A stretch of 18,427 nt of DNA from SURF-58 sp041305085 (GTDB taxonomy: Archaea; Nanobdellota; Nanobdellia; Woesearchaeales; UBA9642), in NCBI GenBank assembly GCA_041305085.1, contig JBFYMA010000052.1, positions 1 to 18,427 of the forward strand. The letters are read 5' to 3'. Position numbers and translations under genes: made by a program. The notes below the pieces were generated by a model. The model was not told the DNA's origin, searched no databases, and was given only the letters and a program-made list of their open reading frames with translations. Positions 12,095 to 18,427 of the stretch are shown in pieces (position 1 is the first letter of the stretch; each line of letters starts with the position of its first letter).

Positions 12095-13054
12095 ATGAAA
12101 ATACATCTTCCAAACAGTGCATTTTTAGGCAATATAGACCCATTTTTGAGGAGCTTTGACAAATCACGCCCTTTGAGGCTAGAAATAACTGCAAACAAGA
12201 AATGGATTTCTGTCCATCCGTTGGTTTTGTCAATGATTGCCGCGCTTGGGCTAATAACAGAAAAGAAAAATATTAAGTGTGAGAAAATAGAAGCAAAGTC
12301 CAAGCACTATTTTGAAAGAATGGGACTATTTCGCTTTTTGGGAATACACTCAGGAATAAAAATTACTGAGCATGAGCCTGCAGGAAGATTCATCCCGCTT
12401 ACGCAGATAAAGAATTCAGACGAGTTAACAAATTTTATTACAGAAATGGTTCCTTTACTTCATCTAGAGCCAAAGCAGGCAGAGCCTATAAGATATATTG
12501 TAAGCGAATTAGTGAGGAATGTGTTGGAGCACTCAGATTCAGATGATGGTGCAATACTATCAGCCCAATATTATAAAAAAAGCAACACCATACGAATAGG
12601 GATTGCAGATACAGGAATAGGAATAAAAAAGTCAATAAATGCTTCTCACAGCGCCCCAACCCATATTGAAGCAATAAGGTTGGCTTTGACTCCAGGAATT
12701 ACAGGAACAACAAGAAAGGAGGGAGGAACAGAATTTAACGCAGGAGCAGGTCTTTTTTTTATCAAGTCGATCGCAAAGGTGAACCGAGACTTTTTTGTAA
12801 TCTACAGCGGCGATGCAATGTACAAATTGCTGAAAAGCAAGCCAAACAAAAAAAAGCTATATGCAGATCCATTCAAAGATGAGCACTCAAAAGAAGATAA
12901 TTTGCCTTTCTGGCATGGGACCATTGTGGGAGTGGATATCTCGCTTGATGAGACAGAAGAATTCTCAATTTTGCTAGACTTGATCAGAGATATATACATC
13001 AAAACTGTTAAAGAGAGGAAAAAAGCCAAGTATAGGAGACCAAGATTCATATGA
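12095..13054 (+). CDS. GHKL ATPase with STAS-like N-terminal region
   Basis: The C-terminal half has all GHKL/HATPase motifs: N-box YIVSELVRNVLEH (residues 134-146, Glu138 and Asn142), G1 IADTGIGIKKS (170-180) and the G2 region GTEFNAGAGLFFI (211-223). The family includes histidine kinases and anti-sigma kinases such as SpoIIAB. No histidine-phosphotransfer region, sensor or membrane segment is visible. The first 90 residues read like a weak STAS fold: LRLEITANKKWISVHPLVLSM, then KCEKIEAKSKHYFERMGLF. The stop overlaps the next start as ATGA, so the product is made with the DUF4325-type protein. Archaea have no sigma factors, so the partner-switching target is unknown. The module lies between ftsZ and secE and runs opposite to both. 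Confidence 0.8.
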   Translation: MKIHLPNSAFLGNIDPFLRSFDKSRPLRLEITANKKWISVHPLVLSMIAALGLITEKKNIKCEKIEAKSKHYFERMGLFRFLGIHSGIKITEHEPAGRFIPLTQIKNSDELTNFITEMVPLLHLEPKQAEPIRYIVSELVRNVLEHSDSDDGAILSAQYYKKSNTIRIGIADTGIGIKKSINASHSAPTHIEAIRLALTPGITGTTRKEGGTEFNAGAGLFFIKSIAKVNRDFFVIYSGDAMYKLLKSKPNKKKLYADPFKDEHSKEDNLPFWHGTIVGVDISLDETEEFSILLDLIRDIYIKTVKERKKAKYRRPRFI

Positions 13055-13341
13055 AAAACATAAAATTGCTCAAGAGCACAGGAAGTTTTGCAGAAAACAA
13101 AGACAAGGCAAGGCAAATAAGACTCCGTGAAATTATTCCTGCACTGGAAAAAAGCGAAGAAATATTATTGGATTTTGAAGGTATTGAGTCCGCAACTCAG
13201 TCATTTGTCCATGCCCTAATCAGCGATATTATCAGAAAGTATGGCATAGAGGTTTTGGACAAAATTAGTTTTAAAAACTGCAATGAAACTGTCAAAAAAC
13301 TCATTTGCATAGTTGCAGAGTATATGCAGGATACAGACTGA
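13051..13341 (+). CDS. STAS-like protein, DUF4325 family
   Basis: A 96-residue protein with the STAS-like pattern of DUF4325: EILLDFEGIESATQSFVHALI (residues 37-57), an SDIIRKYG helix and KISFKNCNETVKKLI at the end. Genes of this family often sit next to a GHKL ATPase, and the pair recalls the bacterial SpoIIAB/SpoIIAA or RsbW/RsbV partner switch in which a kinase phosphorylates the Ser/Thr of the STAS protein. Ser47, Thr49 and Ser51 sit where a phosphorylatable residue might be. No membrane segment. The gene starts within the ATPase stop codon (ATGA), so both are probably made in matched amounts. What they control is unknown. Confidence 0.75.
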   Translation: MKNIKLLKSTGSFAENKDKARQIRLREIIPALEKSEEILLDFEGIESATQSFVHALISDIIRKYGIEVLDKISFKNCNETVKKLICIVAEYMQDTD

Positions 13342-13362
13342 TTAGTTAAAAATAGTCATAGT

Positions 13363-13893
13363 TCATTCTCTAAAATATGCTTTTGCCAGCTCATATGCAG
13401 GCCACTCATCCGAAGATATGTGCTTGTTATCAATTTTTTCAATCATCTGAGGAATAACTTTCTTGAACTGCGACGGAAGCCTTGAAAGCATCACTATCTC
13501 CATAAGCTGCAGTTCTGTCTTGTTGTGAGGATTTTCTTCTGCTTCTATAACTTCTCTTAATGCATCAAAAAGATTTGCTGGAGTGTTATTTAGGCTTGCT
13601 CTAAGTACAGGCAAAAACATTTTGAATGAGTATTGGTATTTTTCCCGAGGTGCGCTGTCGCCAACCATATCAAAATAGTCTCCTATTGTTCCTGTTCCTA
13701 GCACTTTGTTTAAAGCAGAACTATAATATTTCAGTATTTTGCCTGAATTTGGATCATAATTTTTGTCCAGAATGCTTGGTATTCTTGCCTCTTCCATCAA
13801 AAGACCTATTCCAAGCCCTATTATGCTGTTTGCAGAAACATTATCATCTTTAAAAAAATCTGGAGTTTCAACAAGTTCTTTTATGGATTTCAT
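13363..13893 (-). CDS. unrecognised cytoplasmic protein (176 aa)
   Basis: I do not recognise this family. The sequence starts MKSIKELVETPDFFKDDNV, has a Gly-rich central part (SIIGLGIGLLMEEARI and KVLGTGTIGDYFDMVG) and is mostly helical. There is no signal peptide or clear membrane helix, and Cys and conserved catalytic motifs are absent. A TATA-like box (CTTTTAAAT, about 13914-13923) lies roughly 26 bp before ATG 13893, so it has its own leaderless promoter and does not depend on ftsZ. It occupies the gap between ftsZ and the ATPase/STAS module, transcribed leftward, converging on that module with 21 bp between them. It may be linked in function with the module, but that is only position. 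Confidence 0.6.
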   Translation of the reverse strand: MKSIKELVETPDFFKDDNVSANSIIGLGIGLLMEEARIPSILDKNYDPNSGKILKYYSSALNKVLGTGTIGDYFDMVGDSAPREKYQYSFKMFLPVLRASLNNTPANLFDALREVIEAEENPHNKTELQLMEIVMLSRLPSQFKKVIPQMIEKIDNKHISSDEWPAYELAKAYFRE

Positions 13894-13948
13894 AAATAAC
13901 AGAAAAAAAAATGCATTTAAAAGATTTATGCAATATTTTGAAGTTTTT

Positions 13949-15016
13949 CTAGTCCAAAAACTCTATGCCGAGGTTTTCCTCTATTTCAGACTTTGGAGGC
14001 CCTCTTTTGAGGCTTTTTCCCAGTATTTGCGAGCTTTTGACTCCTGTAACTATAAGCATCACCCTTACTGTTCCTTCAAGGTCTTCAGATATCTGCGCAC
14101 CCCAGATAAGCCTTGCATCCTCTGACAGCTTTTCACTGACAGTCTCGACAACAGCTTTGGCTTCTGAAAGCTTCATGTCTGTGCCTCCTGCAACGTTTAT
14201 CAGAGCTCCGTTTGCCCCGCTTATGTCAACGTCCAGCAAAGGATTGAGGATTGCCTTCTCCACTGCCTCGTTAGCCCTGTTTTCGCTGTCGCTTTCTCCT
14301 ACTCCTATAAGTGCAACTCCTCCGTTGCCCATGACTGCTCTTATGTCTGCAAAATCAAGGTTTACAAGGCCTGCTTTTGTGACAAGCTCTGCAATTCCTT
14401 TGACAGAATTTGTGAGTATCTCGTCAGCAACTTTGAATGCTGTATGCAGCGGCAGGTCTGGTGCAAGCTCCAGCAGCTTGTCGTTAGGGATTACTATCAA
14501 AGTATCGACGTTTCTTTCAAGCTTTTCCAAACCTATTATTGCGTTTTCAAACCTTCTGTTGCCCTCCATGCTGAAAGGAAGGGTTACAACTGCAACAGTC
14601 AATATTCCAAGCTTTTTGGCTGTTTCAGCAACTATTGGCACTGCACCTGTTCCTGTCCCTCCTCCGAGGCCACATGTGATGAATACCATATCAGCGCCTG
14701 TTAGTGACTGCCTTATTTCATGCTCCTGCTCCCTGGCTGCATCCTCACCAACCTGAGGTATGCTTCCAGCTCCCAACCCTTTTGTGAGGTCTTTTCCTAT
14801 GAGTATTTTTTTGTCAGAATTTGTGTAAAGGAGATCCTGTGCATCTGTGTTTATGGCGATGGTCTCTGCTCCATATATTCCTACTTCGCTCATCCTATCT
14901 ATGGTGTTGTTTCCTCCACCTCCAACACCAATAACTTTTATTGTGGCTTTCTTTTTTGCCAGCATTTCCTCAAGCTCTGCATCTATCATTTGCTTTCGTG
15001 ATTGCTCATCAGCCAT
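13949..15016 (-). CDS. ftsZ: cell division GTPase FtsZ
   Basis: A tubulin-like GTPase that polymerises into the division ring. Visible: the GTP-binding GVGGGGNNTIDRM (residues 30-42), the signature GGGTGTGA (118-125), the T7 synergy loop NLDFADIRAVM (220-230) and the C-terminal half with VRVMLIVTGV. Length of 355 aa fits archaeal FtsZ1-type proteins. The short tail (KRGPPKSEIEENLGIEFLD) may be a binding peptide for a partner such as SepF. AGGAGGT lies at the right distance before ATG 15016, and a TATA box (CTTTATAAAG, 15067-15076) lies upstream. The usual neighbours secE, spt5 and rpl11 follow but are separated by three inserted genes. Confidence 0.96.
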   Translation of the reverse strand: MADEQSRKQMIDAELEEMLAKKKATIKVIGVGGGGNNTIDRMSEVGIYGAETIAINTDAQDLLYTNSDKKILIGKDLTKGLGAGSIPQVGEDAAREQEHEIRQSLTGADMVFITCGLGGGTGTGAVPIVAETAKKLGILTVAVVTLPFSMEGNRRFENAIIGLEKLERNVDTLIVIPNDKLLELAPDLPLHTAFKVADEILTNSVKGIAELVTKAGLVNLDFADIRAVMGNGGVALIGVGESDSENRANEAVEKAILNPLLDVDISGANGALINVAGGTDMKLSEAKAVVETVSEKLSEDARLIWGAQISEDLEGTVRVMLIVTGVKSSQILGKSLKRGPPKSEIEENLGIEFLD

Positions 15017-15022
15017 AGTAAT

Positions 15023-15076
15023 ACCTCCTAACCCCTCATGAATGATAACTTTTGAATCTGTTCTGCTTTATAAAGT
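15023..15076 (-). promoter_or_regulatory. ftsZ promoter and ribosome binding site
   Basis: Read leftward, CTTTATAAAG (15067-15076) is the TATA box, and AGGAGGT (about 15023-15029) the ribosome site, 6-7 nt before ATG 15016. The transcript would have a leader of roughly 30 nt. The MITE-like element ends only about 14 bp upstream of the box (including its direct repeat), so it may affect transcription. Confidence 0.6.
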
Positions 15077-15080
15077 TTTT

Positions 15081-15265
15081 GCACTTGTTAGCTATGTCCC
15101 GAATCTCACCAGAGACTCGCTTTTTGCCGGGCTCGCCTAGCAATGAATAAGTGAGTGTACACTCCATCTCCGAAGGAGCCAACCCTCTGGAGTATAGCAA
15201 TAAATGAAGTGAAAGGCTTCGCAGGAATGGCAAAAAAGACATTCAGGACATAGCAGCACTTGTTA
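15081..15265. mobile_element. MITE-like element with flanking direct repeats
   Basis: GCACTTGTTA is present at both edges (15081-15090 and 15256-15265), like a 10-bp target-site duplication. Just inside lie inverted repeats of 17 bp (15091-15107 and 15238-15254) with 15 of 17 positions complementary, the outer nine (GCTATGTCC/GGACATAGC) perfect. The interior of about 130 bp has no transposase; a 68-codon frame on the minus strand spills beyond the edges and is probably spurious. Inside are a 12-bp palindrome (15153-15164), a stem ACTCCA/TGGAGT (15161-15166 with 15188-15193) enclosing a CTCC-GAA-GGAG hairpin, and two related copies of TAGCAAT...GTGA (15138-15154 and 15195-15212). It is probably mobilised in trans, or a fossil; a structured RNA gene is a less likely alternative. 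Confidence 0.65.
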
Positions 15266-15320
15266 AGAAAATTATTCTGCAAAATGATGAGAAATAAAAA
15301 AAGAAAAAAGTGTTAGATTT

Positions 15321-16229
15321 TTATTCCTCTTTTTTCTCTTCAGGCTGAGGAGCCTGCTCTGTTTTTGCTTCAAGCGCTGGCTCATGTGTTGTTGTTTGTT
15401 CTGATGCTGTATCTTTTTCCGGCTCTGAAGTAGTTTCTGGTTTTTGCTCTGCTTCTTCTGTTGCCACTGGCTCAGGTGTTGTCTCTTCCTTTTTATCTTC
15501 TGCCTTTGTCTCTGCTGCTTCTGGCTGTTGCTGTGGTTTTTCTTGTTGTGTTTCTTGTGTTTTTTGTTCTTGTTCCATAGTTTTCAAACTCGCTTTGGGC
15601 TTCTGAATTATTTCCTGTTTTGTAAGCCTTTTTATCTCTTCCTCAAAAACAGCGCTTAACTGTGGAGGAAGCTGCTTTTCGTATTCTATGGATAATTTCT
15701 TATCAGTAAGCTCAACGCTTTTTATAGGTATTTTTAATAGTGATGCCAGTCCTTTGGCCTGCTCAGCAGGGTCAGTGATTATTTTGTTGACCTTTATTTT
15801 GTACAGGAGATCCTTTCCAGACAACGGATGGTTAAAATCAACAATTATTCTTCCGCCTGAAACAGTCCTTACAATTCCCCTCATGCCGTCAAGTTCAACT
15901 TCCAGGCCCACAAAGGGCTTTATGTTTTCCTTGTTAAACGCCTTTGCAGGCACAAGCTTCAAAAGGCTGGCGGATTTTTTTCCAAAGCCTTTTTCTGCGC
16001 TTATCTCAAAATCATATTCGCCTGGCTCTTTGCCTTCAAGCTGCTCATCCAGGCCTTTTATGAGATGGTTTTCGCCTAGAACAATAATGACAGGGCAGTA
16101 TTTCATTTTTGGGCTGTGAAGATTGTTCTGCTTTGCAGTCTCTTCGCTTGTGGTGTCAAAGACAGTTTTATCCTCCTTAATCATTCCTGTATACTCAACT
16201 TCTATGAAGTCTCCTTTTTTGATAGCCAT
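15321..16229 (-). CDS. FKBP-type peptidyl-prolyl isomerase with disordered tail
   Basis: The first 150 residues are an archaeal SlyD-like FKBP: GDFIEVEYTGMIKEDKTVFDTT (6-27), VIIVLGENHLIKGLDEQLEGKEPGE (47-71), the IF-insert region FVGLEVELDGMRGIVRTV, and DFNHPLSGKDLLYKI (131-145). It isomerises prolyl bonds and aids folding. From about residue 220 to the end a low-complexity tail rich in Glu, Gln, Thr and Pro (e.g. QQEKPQQQPEAAETKAEDKK) is unusual for the family; the usual length is about 150-250. I start at ATG 16229 (MAIKKGDF), not at 16316, because a TATA box lies 26 bp upstream and the longer form would overlap the divergent cupin. No signal peptide, so cytoplasmic. Confidence 0.9.
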   Translation of the reverse strand: MAIKKGDFIEVEYTGMIKEDKTVFDTTSEETAKQNNLHSPKMKYCPVIIVLGENHLIKGLDEQLEGKEPGEYDFEISAEKGFGKKSASLLKLVPAKAFNKENIKPFVGLEVELDGMRGIVRTVSGGRIIVDFNHPLSGKDLLYKIKVNKIITDPAEQAKGLASLLKIPIKSVELTDKKLSIEYEKQLPPQLSAVFEEEIKRLTKQEIIQKPKASLKTMEQEQKTQETQQEKPQQQPEAAETKAEDKKEETTPEPVATEEAEQKPETTSEPEKDTASEQTTTHEPALEAKTEQAPQPEEKKEE

Positions 16230-16248
16230 GCATTTGAGGAAAAAGGGT

Positions 16249-16294
16249 TTTTTTATAAAGGTTGCTGTTTGACCGATGCAAAAATTTTTAATAG
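16249..16294. promoter_or_regulatory. divergent promoters of the FKBP and cupin genes
   Basis: For the FKBP gene, CCTTTATAAAAA read leftward (about 16250-16261) is 26 bp before ATG 16229. For the cupin, a TTTTTAATAG box (about 16284-16293) lies 26 bp before ATG 16315. Both point to leaderless transcripts and set the starts. Confidence 0.5.
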
Positions 16295-16314
16295 CAGCAA
16301 TCCTCTTTTTAGGC

Positions 16315-16593
16315 ATGAATTATGAATCCATAATAAAGCCTCCAAAAAGCCGAGCCCTGAAATCAGGAAGGGTTCTGCTGGAGCCAGGAGAAAGCGTTGG
16401 AGAACACATAACCGAGAAAAGGGAAGAGATTATAATAGTTTTGAAAGGAACTGCAAGCATTTCTGCAAAAGGCAAAACTATCCAAGCTAGAGAGGGAGAG
16501 GTATTTTTTGTTCCAGAAGCAACATTACACAATGTTTTCAACAATTCAGAAAATCCTCTTGAATACATCTATGTTGTTTCCCTGTTCGAGTAA
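16315..16593 (+). CDS. small cupin-domain protein
   Basis: A 92-residue single cupin barrel. The first cupin motif is degenerate, PGESVGEHITEKREEIIIVLKG, with His and Glu at likely metal positions; the second is GEVFFVPEATLHNVFN with a His. Such small cupins bind metals and sugars or act as isomerases or regulators; here the substrate is unknown. I start at ATG 16315, not at 16276, because the TATA-like box lies 26 bp ahead of 16315. The gene ends 25 bp into the cytidylate kinase gene that runs toward it, so the two convergent 3' ends overlap. Confidence 0.75.
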   Translation: MNYESIIKPPKSRALKSGRVLLEPGESVGEHITEKREEIIIVLKGTASISAKGKTIQAREGEVFFVPEATLHNVFNNSENPLEYIYVVSLFE

Positions 16594-17120
16594 TTTTTCA
16601 GGAACTCCAGTATTTTTTCAACGACCTTGTCTTTGGAAATTCCAGATGTATCCAGCCAAAAATCAAAATTATTCTTGTCATCATATATTATGTTATAGTA
16701 CTTTTTGTACCTTGTCCTGTCGCTCTGGATAATCTCTTTCATGAACTTTGTTTGCTCCTCAACTGTTCTTCCTATCAATTCATCTTTTCTTTTTGAGCCC
16801 ATGATTCTTTTAGCTCCTTCTTTAAAAGAAACCTCCAGAAATATATTTACTGCACTGCGTATAAGAAAAAATCCCATCCTTGAGTCAAACACTGTATTGC
16901 CTTTTTTTGCAAGCTGCTTCAGCTTTTCATCTGCAAGCCTGTCTGTCCAGTCCTCTGTTTCACCTATTTTGTTGAGCTGGCTAATAGTGAGCCCTTTTTC
17001 CAACGCCATCTCACCCCTCAGGTCTCCTATGGATACAAAATCATAGCCAAGCTTTTTTGCAAGAATCCTTCCGACGCTGGTCTTTCCGCTTCCAGGATGG
17101 CCGCTGATGGTTACTATCAT
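16569..17120 (-). CDS. cmk: cytidylate kinase (archaeal type)
   Basis: A P-loop nucleoside monophosphate kinase of 183 aa. Motifs: Walker A GHPGSGKTSVGR (residues 7-18), the NMP-binding region YDFVSIGDLRGEMALEKG (26-43) and NTVFDSRMGFFLI (75-87), and the LID/Asp-Arg part QSDRTRYKKYYNI. It phosphorylates CMP/dCMP to the diphosphate. The length and the short Walker A start (MIVTISGHPGSGK) are those of archaeal Cmk. An own TATA box (CTTTTTAAACTATT, about 17142-17154) lies 26 bp before ATG 17120. The 3' end overlaps the convergent cupin gene by 25 bp. Confidence 0.88.
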   Translation of the reverse strand: MIVTISGHPGSGKTSVGRILAKKLGYDFVSIGDLRGEMALEKGLTISQLNKIGETEDWTDRLADEKLKQLAKKGNTVFDSRMGFFLIRSAVNIFLEVSFKEGAKRIMGSKRKDELIGRTVEEQTKFMKEIIQSDRTRYKKYYNIIYDDKNNFDFWLDTSGISKDKVVEKILEFLKNYSNRETT

Positions 17121-17155
17121 TAAAAAAGTGAGAGAAAGAAATAGTTTAAAAAGTT

Positions 17156-17806
17156 TTAGTTGATGAGGCGCTTTAGATAGAGCCCTGTTTCAGAATCCAT
17201 ACTGAACTTGTTGCGCCTTGCGACAAAATCATAATTGTATTTCAGCTCTTCAACTGTTGGAAATTTTGTTTCCATATATGCAACAGTATCCTGAACACTG
17301 CAGATAAGCCACTTATTGAGGCTTGCAGGCAAAAAATACAGCTCATCAAATCCGTTTTGCAAAAGAATCTTTTCCCAAGTCTTTACAAGCATGTTCTTCC
17401 AAGAAGTGCCTTTTCTTATTGAAGCAGATGCGAATGCAGCCTGGAACTGGACTATTACGGGATTTTCCCCAATGTTTCTTATTGCTTTGATATAAGGCTC
17501 TGGGTTGCGTCCAAAAAATTTTGCAGGGTTAAACAGTTTTTCAGCAATTTCCTGAGGAATATAAGAATTATCTATGCCTAATGAGGCTAAGTCATGGTCA
17601 AAATAGTATTTTTCCAACCCAAATGATACTCCTGCAACACCTATTTCTCGTCCATTCCTAAAAGCAATTATTGCATGGTCTGTATCTTTTACAAGAGTCA
17701 CTCCGGTCTCTTCTGAGGACAGCAAGAATTCCTGTGAGCTGCCCTGTTGAATGCCCCTCTGCACGTGCTCCTTCAGTAGGCTGCTCAATGATTCATCTGC
17801 AATCAT
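17156..17806 (-). CDS. unrecognised protein, possibly a divergent GNAT
   Basis: I do not recognise this 216-residue protein with confidence. The segment RKGTSWKNMLVKTWEKILLQNGFDELYF recalls the acetyl-CoA-binding strand-helix of GNAT acetyltransferases, and the C-terminal YNYDFVARRNKF...GLYLKRL resembles their terminal 'YD..A+..GF....y.K.L' pattern. Both are weak, and the usual Q/RxxGxG/A signature is changed to RKGTSW. The first 100 residues hold alternating beta strands (ETGVTLVKDTDHAIIAF). There is no signal peptide or membrane segment. The TATA-like TTTATATAA (about 17827-17836) lies 26 bp before ATG 17806. It runs leftward and follows no operon partner closely except cmk, 35 bp downstream with its own promoter. 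Confidence 0.5.
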   Translation of the reverse strand: MIADESLSSLLKEHVQRGIQQGSSQEFLLSSEETGVTLVKDTDHAIIAFRNGREIGVAGVSFGLEKYYFDHDLASLGIDNSYIPQEIAEKLFNPAKFFGRNPEPYIKAIRNIGENPVIVQFQAAFASASIRKGTSWKNMLVKTWEKILLQNGFDELYFLPASLNKWLICSVQDTVAYMETKFPTVEELKYNYDFVARRNKFSMDSETGLYLKRLIN

Positions 17807-18010
17807 CCAAAAAAGGTTTTTCAGGAGTTATATAAATTTTTTTATGTTCACCACTAAAAATGTCTATGTTTAGAAAAAGCAGCAGAACACTATAAATTAT
17901 TAACAGAACTGATCTCCAAAGAAGCCAATACATACAAAAGAGTTCCATAGCAGAAAAAACATAGGCAAAATTTAAAAACAAGCACTGCATACCATTGGCA
18001 AAGGGGAATT
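17807..18010. other. divergent intergenic region
   Basis: About 200 bases between two divergent genes. It holds the leftward TATA box of the 216-aa gene near 17827-17836 and a rightward AT-rich box (AATTTAAAAA, about 17968-17977) for the HNR-like gene. A second box, CTATAAATT (about 17890-17898), could start a small RNA, but I see no C/D, H/ACA or tRNA features. Confidence 0.4.
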
Positions 18011-18427
18011 ATGAAAAAAAAATACACCAAGGAGCAGCTGGAATTCTTTTTTGAAAAGCTTATGAAATCCATTGGAAGAGTTCCCACAATTGAAGACATG
18101 GAAAACTCCAAAAATCTTCCGTCTCCAAAAGTCTATATTGAAAGGTTTGGGAGCTGGAAAAAAGTAAAGGACAGGCTTGGAAAAAAAGAGCTTAACAAGA
18201 AGACCTGCCAAAACTGCGGCAAAGTCATCAGCTTCAGCAAAAAAAGCAAGAGGTTTTGCTCGTCTGGTTGCAGCAAAAAGTTTTTGCAAAAACAAAAGCA
18301 AAAAAATATCTCTCCAAAAGTGTGCGTAATATGCGGCTCAGAATTCATGATTGGTGAGGTTAAGAATTTCAAAAAAAGAAAGGTTTGCACAAAAAAAGAG
18401 TGCATCCAGAAGCTGAAGTTGTCATTG
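18011..18427 (+). CDS. HNR-like DNA-binding protein with two zinc modules (partial)
   Basis: The frame from ATG 18011 is open to the window edge (139 codons seen) and lacks its 3' end. Residues 5-57 match the homing endonuclease associated repeat (HNR) pattern: KEQLEFFFEKLMKSIGRVPT, then LPSPKVYIERFGSWKKVKDRLG, a helical DNA-binding unit. Two Cys4 zinc modules follow: CQNCGK...RFCSSGC (Cys66, 69, 83, 87) and CVICGS...VCTKKEC (Cys105, 108, 126, 131). The linkers are Lys-rich. A GGGG element lies just before the ATG. HNR domains are often fused to endonucleases or regulators; here the missing C-terminus could hold an HNH or other nuclease. Function beyond DNA/RNA binding is inference. Confidence 0.65.
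   Translation, partial: MKKKYTKEQLEFFFEKLMKSIGRVPTIEDMENSKNLPSPKVYIERFGSWKKVKDRLGKKELNKKTCQNCGKVISFSKKSKRFCSSGCSKKFLQKQKQKNISPKVCVICGSEFMIGEVKNFKKRKVCTKKECIQKLKLSL

Noticed and set aside
13965..14756. 263-codon plus-strand ORF inside ftsZ
   Set aside because: Antisense shadow of ftsZ, rich in Ser/Pro/Thr from the complement of common codons.
15036..15242. 68-codon minus-strand ORF upstream of ftsZ
   Set aside because: It runs through the MITE-like element and the ftsZ promoter; no domain is seen and the repeats explain the sequence better.
15091..15255. tRNA, SRP RNA or RNase P RNA gene
   Set aside because: The folding ends are matched by flanking direct repeats and no conserved tRNA, SRP or RNase P motifs are visible.
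16230..16316. Longer FKBP start
   Set aside because: It would cross the divergent cupin start and the FKBP TATA box; the core begins at MAIKKGD (16229).

Overview
The window reads as a chromosomal segment of a small-genome archaeon, most likely a DPANN lineage such as Woesearchaeota or Pacearchaeota. The evidence is: archaeal forms of L11, Spt5 (NGN plus KOW), SecE and triosephosphate isomerase (about 227 aa); an archaeal cytidylate kinase; several pilin-like proteins with class III-type signal peptides; TATA boxes about 24-28 bp ahead of start codons, implying many leaderless mRNAs; and Shine-Dalgarno sites of the GGTGAT/GGAGG type. Lineage placement is inference from gene types and was not tested by phylogeny.

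Layout. 1-1100: a possible 47-aa acidic protein and a 103-aa protein made of two near-identical zinc ribbons, both on the minus strand, in otherwise AT-rich DNA. 1094-1666: an Lrp/AsnC-like regulator. 1865-3290: a three-gene operon of an Era-like GTPase, a DUF2073-type protein and a DUF2072-type Zn-ribbon protein, with a dyad around its TATA box. 3401-4365: two overlapping pilin-like genes, the second apparently starting at AUU. 4507-5400: a stand-alone asparagine-synthetase-type PP-loop enzyme on the plus strand. 5397-7234: an ArsR-type regulator, iscS and iscU operon with a dyad operator at the regulator's start. 7318-8614: a nucleotidyltransferase and triosephosphate isomerase (plus). 8597-9895: a secretory/pilin-like operon (pilin, two-TM protein, pilin). 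10101-10196: a 31-residue zinc ribbon gene.

10273-15016: the archaeal ftsZ - secE - spt5 - rpl11 neighbourhood, with an insertion between ftsZ and secE. The insertion holds an orphan gene (minus) and a plus-strand two-gene module: a GHKL ATPase with a STAS-like N-terminal region, overlapped by ATGA with a DUF4325-type STAS-like protein. The module's TATA box is flanked by a repeated TTCCCGGTAA element. This switch-like pair is the best candidate for an undescribed regulatory system here. 15081-15265: a short element with 17-bp imperfect terminal inverted repeats and 10-bp flanking direct repeats, resembling a MITE, just upstream of the ftsZ promoter. 15321-17806: an FKBP-type isomerase with a long disordered tail, a small cupin, cytidylate kinase and an unrecognised 216-aa protein. 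18011 to the window end: the 5' part of a gene encoding an HNR-like domain followed by two Cys4 zinc modules.

No rRNA, tRNA or CRISPR array was recognised.
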